Below, one piece after another: positions 59,142 to 64,000 of a DNA stretch of 64,000 nt (position 1 is the first letter of the stretch; each line of letters starts with the position of its first letter). The DNA is from Rhodococcus sp. B50. Lineage in GTDB: Bacteria; Actinomycetota; Actinomycetes; Mycobacteriales; Mycobacteriaceae. The position numbers and the translations under genes are program-made. The DNA lies in the NCBI RefSeq assembly GCF_013602415.1, contig NZ_WPAG02000003.1, forward strand, positions 744,001-808,000. The letters are read 5' to 3'. The notes under the pieces were generated by a model. The model saw only the letters and a program-made list of their open reading frames with translations. It did no database searches and had not been told where the DNA came from.

Positions 59142-59894
59142 GTGGCAGGCTCTGGGTTCGTGTGGACGGCGGACAGTTTCGTGCAGGATGTTTCGGCCGG
59201 CGCGTGGGTGCACGAGGGGCTGTCGCGATTCGCAGATGGTCATCGCGGCATCTTGGTCGGGGATGTGGCGCCGCCGGTGTTCGAGGCCTACGCCCGGGTT
59301 CTCCATCCGGCTCATCGGCGGACCGGTCCTGCCGCCGGTGAGGTCGAGCCTGTCACCTGGGGTGAAGTGGCGGAGGCGAACGGACGTATCGCGCATCCGT
59401 TGATGGAGTGGGACTTCATCACTGCCGCGTCGCACCGGGGTCGGGGGCAGGCGGGTTTGTGGGACGAAGGGCCGGCGATCGGCGATCTGGACGGTGCGAC
59501 TGCCCGGGCCTTGATCGCCGTGCTTGCGTCCTTCACGACGACTGCGGGCCGGTGCTGGTTCGCGATCTGGGAGGGAAACAGCATCCTCGATGATGTGCGT
59601 GACCGCGCCGGACGTATGCAGGCGGGGTGGATGGGGATGTTCGTGATCGCCGATGTGATCACCTCGGCAGACAGCCGGTTCCGCAGTTTGCTTTCGCCGA
59701 ATCTGTGGTGGCCGCAGGACCGTGCGTGGTGTGTGGCGACGGATATCGATCTGATGGCCAGTTATGTGGGTGGGTCCAGGCAGTGTGTCGAGGCGATCCT
59801 CGCATCGTCCGGGCTGGAAGCGTTCGAGGTGGCGGTGGAGATGAGTGTGCAGTGGGACAGCGACACCATCAACCCGCGACCGGAACGCTTCTGA
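59142..59894 (+). CDS. actinobacterial orphan family protein, copy 2 (250 aa)
   Basis: 250 residues from GTG 59142, close duplicate of the 35396 protein with scattered changes (for example ADVITSADSRFRSLLSPN for ADAITAGGSRFRTLLSPN). All family blocks are kept: VFEAYARVLHPAHRRTGPAA, CWFAIWEGNS, NLWWPQDRAWCVATDIDLMA and WDSDTINPRPER. Both copies are intact, which suggests selection keeps both, or recent duplication. Function unknown. Confidence 0.75.
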   Translation: MAGSGFVWTADSFVQDVSAGAWVHEGLSRFADGHRGILVGDVAPPVFEAYARVLHPAHRRTGPAAGEVEPVTWGEVAEANGRIAHPLMEWDFITAASHRGRGQAGLWDEGPAIGDLDGATARALIAVLASFTTTAGRCWFAIWEGNSILDDVRDRAGRMQAGWMGMFVIADVITSADSRFRSLLSPNLWWPQDRAWCVATDIDLMASYVGGSRQCVEAILASSGLEAFEVAVEMSVQWDSDTINPRPERF

Positions 59895-60353
59895 GCTCGG
59901 GCGGGGCACTCGGGTTCGTAGAGCGACGCCATCCAGCCTGCGAGAAAGGGGATTACAGACTGATGGTGGAGCAGCCCAGAGGAGATACGTCTCCAGGCTC
60001 GAGAACACGTTTCCGGAGACGTCGCCGCTGATCTCCGACGCAGTCTTGACTCGAGTCCACGCCGAGCTGTGCTCATGCGTGGCCGGGGGTTGCTGTGGTT
60101 CAGCGGTGGGTGGCGTCGGTGAGTAGTTCGGTGACGAGGTCGAGGTCGTCGGTGGTGATGTCGTGTCCGCCGGCGGTGTGGATGCGGTGGAGGGAGTGGG
60201 TGCGTTTGCGGGTGAACCATAGGTCGATGTGTAGTGCGATGTCGTGGGCGATGGCGGGGTCGACGGTGTGGAGTTGGGTCAGTGCGGTGCGGCGGGTGGC
60301 GGGGTCGAGGCTGAGGTGGGGCCTTACCCCCGATTCGTGGACACGGTGGTGGA

Positions 60354-61250
60354 TTACGCCGCGGACACCAGCGTAGCGGCGTACCGGGTTTCGTAGGCGT
60401 TCGGGGACAGGTACCGGCACCAGGAATGCCGGCGGCGTGTGTTGTATCGGACGAGCCAGGCGAACACCCGACGCCGACAGGTGACCGCGTCGGACCAGGA
60501 GCCGGCATCCTGGAGGACCTCCCGCTTGAGGGCGGCATTGAACGACTCGGCGAGACTGTTGTCGGCGCTGGTACCGACCGCACCCATCGACTGGATGACC
60601 CCGAGCTCGGCGCACAAGGATGCGAAATCCTTTGCTGTGTATTGCGATCCGTGATCGGAGTGGAAGACGGAACCGGCGAGGCTGCCGCGTGTGAGCTTCG
60701 CGTCGGTAAGAGCATCACGGACGAGTTCGGTGCGCATGTGGTCAGCGATCGACCAGCCCACCAGACGCCGCGAATAGCAGTCGATGACCGTGGCCAGATA
60801 CAGGTTGGTCCCGTCGCCGATGGGCAGATACGTGATGTCGCCGACGTACCTGCGGTTGGGTTCACTCGCACTGAAGTCACGCTTGACCAGGTCGGGGACC
60901 TTCTGATCGGCGGGCTCGGGGATCGTGGTGCGCACTGCGCGGCGTCGCCGGTACCCGACGATGCCGTGTTCGCGCATGACGCGGGCAACCCGTTTGTGGT
61001 TGACCCGCTCCTCTGCGGGGACGCCGTCGTTGATCTCCGCGGTGATCCTCGGTGCCCCGTAGGTGTTGTCCCCTGTGTGTACGGTTTTGATCCGCTCGGC
61101 GAGCCGCGCATCGGCCTCGGCTCGCGCCGCTCTCGACGGCGCAGCCCGCTGCCAGGCGTAATAGGACGATCGCTCGATCTCGACGAGCTCACACAGCCGC
61201 TTCACCTCGTAGGTGTCGCAGTGGTCGGCAACGAACTGGAAGCGGCTCAC
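60354..61250 (-). CDS. IS3 orfB transposase, copy C
   Basis: 298 residues, translation identical to copies A and B, with complete HTH_21 and DDE core. GTG start overlaps the orfA stop. Confidence 0.95.
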   Translation of the reverse strand: MSRFQFVADHCDTYEVKRLCELVEIERSSYYAWQRAAPSRAARAEADARLAERIKTVHTGDNTYGAPRITAEINDGVPAEERVNHKRVARVMREHGIVGYRRRRAVRTTIPEPADQKVPDLVKRDFSASEPNRRYVGDITYLPIGDGTNLYLATVIDCYSRRLVGWSIADHMRTELVRDALTDAKLTRGSLAGSVFHSDHGSQYTAKDFASLCAELGVIQSMGAVGTSADNSLAESFNAALKREVLQDAGSWSDAVTCRRRVFAWLVRYNTRRRHSWCRYLSPNAYETRYAATLVSAA

Positions 61251-61612
61251 CAGTTCGTCTCCCCTGCGAAATACTTGGCCGCCTGACGCAGGATCTCGCG
61301 TTCGGTGGTCAGTTTGGTCGTCTCCGCCCGCAGCGCAGCGTTCTCGGCCTCGAGGCGGGCGATCCGGACGTCCGAGGTCTCCGGCACATCACCGGCATCG
61401 CCCGCACGCGGGCGGGTTCGGGGTGCGCCGGTGGTGACGGCCCCGGCAACGGCTCTTTTCCTACCGGTGCCGTACTGGTCGATCCAATGACGCATGGTGC
61501 CGCGCTCGACACCCAGATCCGCCGCGACCCCGCGGATCGTCGCTTCAGGAGTCGACTCGTACAGGTCGACCGCCTGCCTCCGAAACTCCTCGGAGTAATT
61601 CTTCCGTCCCAT
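61247..61612 (-). CDS. IS3 orfA, copy C
   Basis: 121 residues from ATG 61612, identical in translation to the orfA of copies A and B. Confidence 0.92.
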   Translation of the reverse strand: MGRKNYSEEFRRQAVDLYESTPEATIRGVAADLGVERGTMRHWIDQYGTGRKRAVAGAVTTGAPRTRPRAGDAGDVPETSDVRIARLEAENAALRAETTKLTTEREILRQAAKYFAGETNW

Positions 61613-62207
61613 GGTTCTCAATCATCTCGCTTTCCCAGCAGATGCTGGAATCAGCGTGTCCAAGAACCGGGGTCAGGTCCCGTGCACGATGTCGAGGAGG
61701 TCGGTGCCTTGTTTGTTGGTGGAGCGGTTCATCACTGCTTGGAGTTTCATGGCGATCAGTGGTCCGGGTTCGGCGACGGGGGTGGTGACGTCGATGTGGT
61801 CGCCGTGGTTGCTGATGACTTCGATGTGTATGTCGGTGGCGGTGTCGTTGGCCCAGGCGTGTGCGGCGGCGTGGAGTCGGTCGCCGGGGTCGTCGCTGGG
61901 GTGGTCGAGTTCGATCTGGCGTACTTCGAGTACGTCGACTTTGACGGGGCCGTAGGTGGTGGGTAGAAGGACTGCAGCTGGTTCGATCGGTTGTGCACCG
62001 GAGGCGGCGCGCAGTATTTCCAGGTGGGGTGTTGCGTCGTGGAGTCGGTCGACGAGGTCGAGGTCGACGGTGGCGCGGTAGGGATTGGACAGTCGTGAGA
62101 GCACGGCCAGTCCGCCGACAATGACGGGTGGTCGGTGGAGGAGGGAGCGGATTTCGATGATGCCGTGAGCGACGGCGGACATGGCGTCGCCGAAGAAGGT
62201 GACGTGG

Positions 62208-63221
62208 TTACCAGACACGGGTCCACCGCTCGTCGGGGGTCCATATGTCGAGGATTTCGCGTCCGCGTCCGGTGTCTTGAGCGAGGTCGAGGGCGACGAA
62301 CAGTGGGTGTGCCAGGGGCCATTCGAATGGGTTGGTGTCCGTGTCGATCCGGTTCTGGACTGCTGCGGGTACGGGCGCGACGCGTACGGTGGCGCGTGCG
62401 TGTCTGTTCGAGGGTGCTGCGCCGAGCAGGGTGGTGGCGCGCCGGAGGATCGACTGGTCGGCGACGAAGAAGTCGAGTATCTGGTCGGACCGGAAGGCCA
62501 CGGGTGCGCCGTATGCGGATGCCGCGGCGGAATCACTGAGCGCCCAACCGGGTTCGACTCCCACCGTATCGAGTCCGAGCCGCAACGGCCGTATGACGCT
62601 TGCGTCGCCCGGGGCGGGCAATGATGCCAGGTGAGCCCGCGTGGTCGGCCAGTACTCAGCGACGTTCCAGAACAGTTCGGTTCCTGAGACCGTGTTGTGG
62701 GTGTCGATGAGACCGTCGCGTCGCAGCGCGGCAAGAATGTCGGAGACCGTGCTGGGGGAACGACCGATCTCTCGGGCTAGCTCGCGCACGGCCACAGGGT
62801 GTTCGGGTCGTAGCAGTAGAGCGGTGGCGACCTCGAGTCCGGCCTTTCCTGCCAGGGCGTTCGAGCGGCCGGCTCGTTCGGTGAGCGGTTCGATCGGGGC
62901 GTCGATGAGGACGCGATCGGTGCGGAGTGCCAACCGTCCTCGGAGGTCGAGGTAACCGCTGCGTCGTCGGGTGAGCAGGGTGCGTGCGGTCTCGGTCACC
63001 CTGTTCGCGACGACGAGCAGCGGAACATCCGAATAGGGGGCGTCGGCGAGCAGCCGTTCGGCGACGTTATCGGTGACCAGGGAACGCCAGGTCATACGGA
63101 TCGGCAAGGCCAGGCCTGCGGGGTCCACGACGAGGTTGCTGCCGTGGTCGGCAGCGTCGATACGTTGGGTGTCGATGCCTAGCTGGTTGAAGGCATCGAC
63201 AGTGAGGGTTTCGAGGTCCAC
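62208..63221 (-). CDS. AbiEi-like winged-helix antitoxin/regulator
   Basis: 337 residues from GTG 63221, GGAG about 7 bases upstream. An N-terminal alpha/beta domain (VDPAGLALPIRMTWRSLVTD, DVPLLVVANRVTETARTLLT) is followed by a winged helix in the middle (AVRELAREIGRSPSTVSDIL, AALRRDGLIDTHNT) and a C-terminal domain ending IWTPDERWTRVW. The order regulator then nucleotidyltransferase, with an 11-base overlap, matches AbiE-type systems, in which AbiEi represses the operon by binding inverted repeats and blocks the toxin. The palindrome at 63239-63272 is the expected operator. Confidence 0.78.
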   Translation of the reverse strand: MDLETLTVDAFNQLGIDTQRIDAADHGSNLVVDPAGLALPIRMTWRSLVTDNVAERLLADAPYSDVPLLVVANRVTETARTLLTRRRSGYLDLRGRLALRTDRVLIDAPIEPLTERAGRSNALAGKAGLEVATALLLRPEHPVAVRELAREIGRSPSTVSDILAALRRDGLIDTHNTVSGTELFWNVAEYWPTTRAHLASLPAPGDASVIRPLRLGLDTVGVEPGWALSDSAAASAYGAPVAFRSDQILDFFVADQSILRRATTLLGAAPSNRHARATVRVAPVPAAVQNRIDTDTNPFEWPLAHPLFVALDLAQDTGRGREILDIWTPDERWTRVW

Positions 63222-63238
63222 GACTCCAGATTGGCAGG

Positions 63239-63272
63239 TGTTCGGTGTTCGGTCAATACCGAACACCGAACA
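63239..63272 (-). promoter_or_regulatory. operator palindrome of the AbiE-like operon
   Basis: Perfect 15-bp arms TGTTCGGTGTTCGGT (63239-63253) and complement (63258-63272) around CAAT, 18 bases before the AbiEi-like start. Each arm contains two direct TGTTCGG units, so four regulator subunits could bind. Confidence 0.8.
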
Positions 63273-63412
63273 TACCGGTGGATGGCGGGAGGGATGGTCC
63301 GTTGTACAGGCGCGGGATACTCGCAGGAACTGCCTTGGATCGATACATCGCCGAGCTTTCCCGGCCGCGCGCCGGACTCCGTGATGCGTGAGCGCATCTG
63401 TAAATCTGGGCT

Positions 63413-63690
63413 TCAGAACAGCGTCAAGGCGTCGGCGAGCATGCGGTGGCCTTCGTTTTCGAAGGGTTCGTCGCCGACTTGATAGGCCCATACTGCGGTG
63501 CCGATTGCTTCTCGGAGGGTGACCATTGCCGACAGTTCCGGATCTCGGGGCTCGTGAGGGGGCAGGCGCGATGGCCCGCCGAGGGACGGTCCGTGGACCC
63601 GCGAGTCCGGTGTCCTGGTGGCCCTGGACGTAGGTCTGCCCCTCTGACGAAGCTCTCGGCAGCTAGGTCGCAGGCGATCGCCTCTGGCAC
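63413..63690 (-). pseudogene. fragment of an unidentified gene, frame-shifted
   Basis: The end of the frame, ELSAMVTLREAIGTAVWAYQ then VGDEPFENEGHRMLADALTL, is convincingly coding, with stop TGA at 63413. Upstream, coding sense appears only in another frame (PEAIACDLAAESFVRGADL near 63640-63690). Likely the 3' remnant of a broken gene; family not recognised. Confidence 0.5.
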
Positions 63691-64000
63691 CGCGGGTCCA
63701 GGCCTCTGGACGCGCGGTGTCTCGGAGCAAGGGCGAGGCGCCTATGCCGGCGCAATCGACCGTTGGGTGACCTGGGGCGCGAACCGGGTCCTCGTTGCCC
63801 ACGGCCTTGTACTTCATCGCTTTTCGGGCCTCGTCTTGGTGACGGGTGATGCGGTGTGGCAGTCCGACGATCTTTCGGTGGCAATGCCGTCCTGGATTGC
63901 CCTGTGACTTGGGGAATATGTAGGCACGAGCCCGGATTGATCTGGCGGAATTATCATTGAATGGAGAATGCGTACCGACGCGGCGCTCTCCCCGGCGCTC
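63691..64000. other. right window edge, possible gene start
   Basis: No gene up to about 63960. ATG 63961 or 63968 (MRTDAALSPAL) may open a plus-strand gene that leaves the window; an AT-rich TTATCATTGA just ahead could be a -10 for a leaderless transcript. Confidence 0.3.

Larger units (their letters stand above)
58970..60061 (+). repeat. segmental duplicate of 35227-36317
   Basis: Contains the remnant above, the full 250-residue orphan gene and the hairpin block (ACGTCTCC near 59988, GGAGACGT near 60018). Similarity ends at ACTCGAGTCCACGCC near 60061, about 40 bases before the end of the split nucleotidyltransferase gene. Confidence 0.85.
60319..61681 (-). mobile_element. IS3-family element, copy C (1363 bp)
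   Basis: Same ends and length as copies A and B, flanked by the 3-bp repeat GTG (60316-60318 and 61682-61684). Inserted into the AbiEii-like gene. Confidence 0.95.
60100..62218 (-). pseudogene. AbiEii-like nucleotidyltransferase split by IS3 copy C
   Basis: The 5' part runs from GTG 62218 to 61682, the 3' part from 60315 to TGA 60100. Removing the IS and one GTG duplication joins them at a codon boundary (537 + 216 bases = 251 codons), giving 250 residues with junction DIVH-LSLDPATRR. The nucleotidyltransferase signature is present near residues 30-50: VIVGGLAVLSRLSNPYRATV then DLDLVDRL (GG, then D-x-D). AbiEii enzymes act as toxins that nucleotidylate RNA. It overlaps the AbiEi-like gene by 11 bases. 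The C-terminal 71 residues are lost, so the toxin is probably inactive. Confidence 0.85.

Noticed and set aside
59762..61192. A 476-codon minus-strand frame crossing IS copy C and the orphan gene.
   Set aside because: It is out of frame with the IS transposase and Ser/Pro/Arg-rich; accidental.
1..64000. CRISPR arrays, tRNA or rRNA genes, replication and partition genes.
   Set aside because: I looked for spaced direct repeats, tRNA-like cloverleafs, rRNA sequence and ParA/Rep-type proteins and saw none; absence is by eye only.

Overview
The window is high-GC actinobacterial DNA, most like a plasmid or genomic island of Rhodococcus, Gordonia or a relative. This is inferred from codon use, the IS families, DUF3560, DUF5994 and DUF4132 proteins, GAF-ANTAR and GAF-phosphatase regulators, and many GTG starts. 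No replication, partition, conjugation, tRNA or rRNA gene was recognised, and no CRISPR array was seen.

Layout. 1-1.4 kb: IS1380-type transposase cut by the window edge. 1.5-10.7 kb: small plasmid-type genes (IF2_N protein, HTH proteins, DUF3560, DEDDh exonuclease, N-formylglutamate amidohydrolase, acetyltransferase-like protein), several with broken frames, served by two matching promoter-operators and four strong hairpins, and ending in a toxin-first HigBA-like module. 10.9-16.1 kb: a Hen1-Pnkp RNA-repair cassette with a coupled third gene. 16.1-23.5 kb: orphan genes and an Abi-type HEPN gene behind a candidate structured RNA. 23.8-30.0 kb: broken PLD-like gene, a divergent pair (661-aa protein and HEPN-like protein), then an HTH-zeta toxin-antitoxin pair. 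30.2-41 kb: a propeller-like gene split by an IS3 element, then more orphan genes. 41.1-45.5 kb: a 1.1-kaa DUF4132 protein beside a second Abi gene, again with a hairpin in front. 45.9-53.7 kb: IS cluster (IS3, IS256, IS3) with a truncated NUDIX gene and a gene split near its 3' end. 54-56.2 kb: GAF-PP2C phosphatase and GAF-ANTAR regulator. 56.5-58.6 kb: decayed second HTH-zeta locus and a Phd/RelE-like pair. 59-64 kb: a segmental duplicate and an AbiE-like pair whose nucleotidyltransferase is split by an IS3 copy.

How it fits together. The window is rich in stress and phage-defence style modules: RNA repair, two Abi/HEPN genes, AbiE-like, zeta, HigBA and Phd/RelE modules. They lie among actinobacterial orphan genes that occur as pairs or triplets, often one intact and one decayed. 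Three copies of one IS3 element (1363 bp, 3-bp target duplications) and one IS256 element (8-bp duplication) are recent arrivals: excising them on paper restores open reading frames for three host genes. The long genes (2.5 and 3.4 kb) are intact, so the many single-base frame breaks in small genes look more like decay than poor sequence, although read-level checks would settle this.
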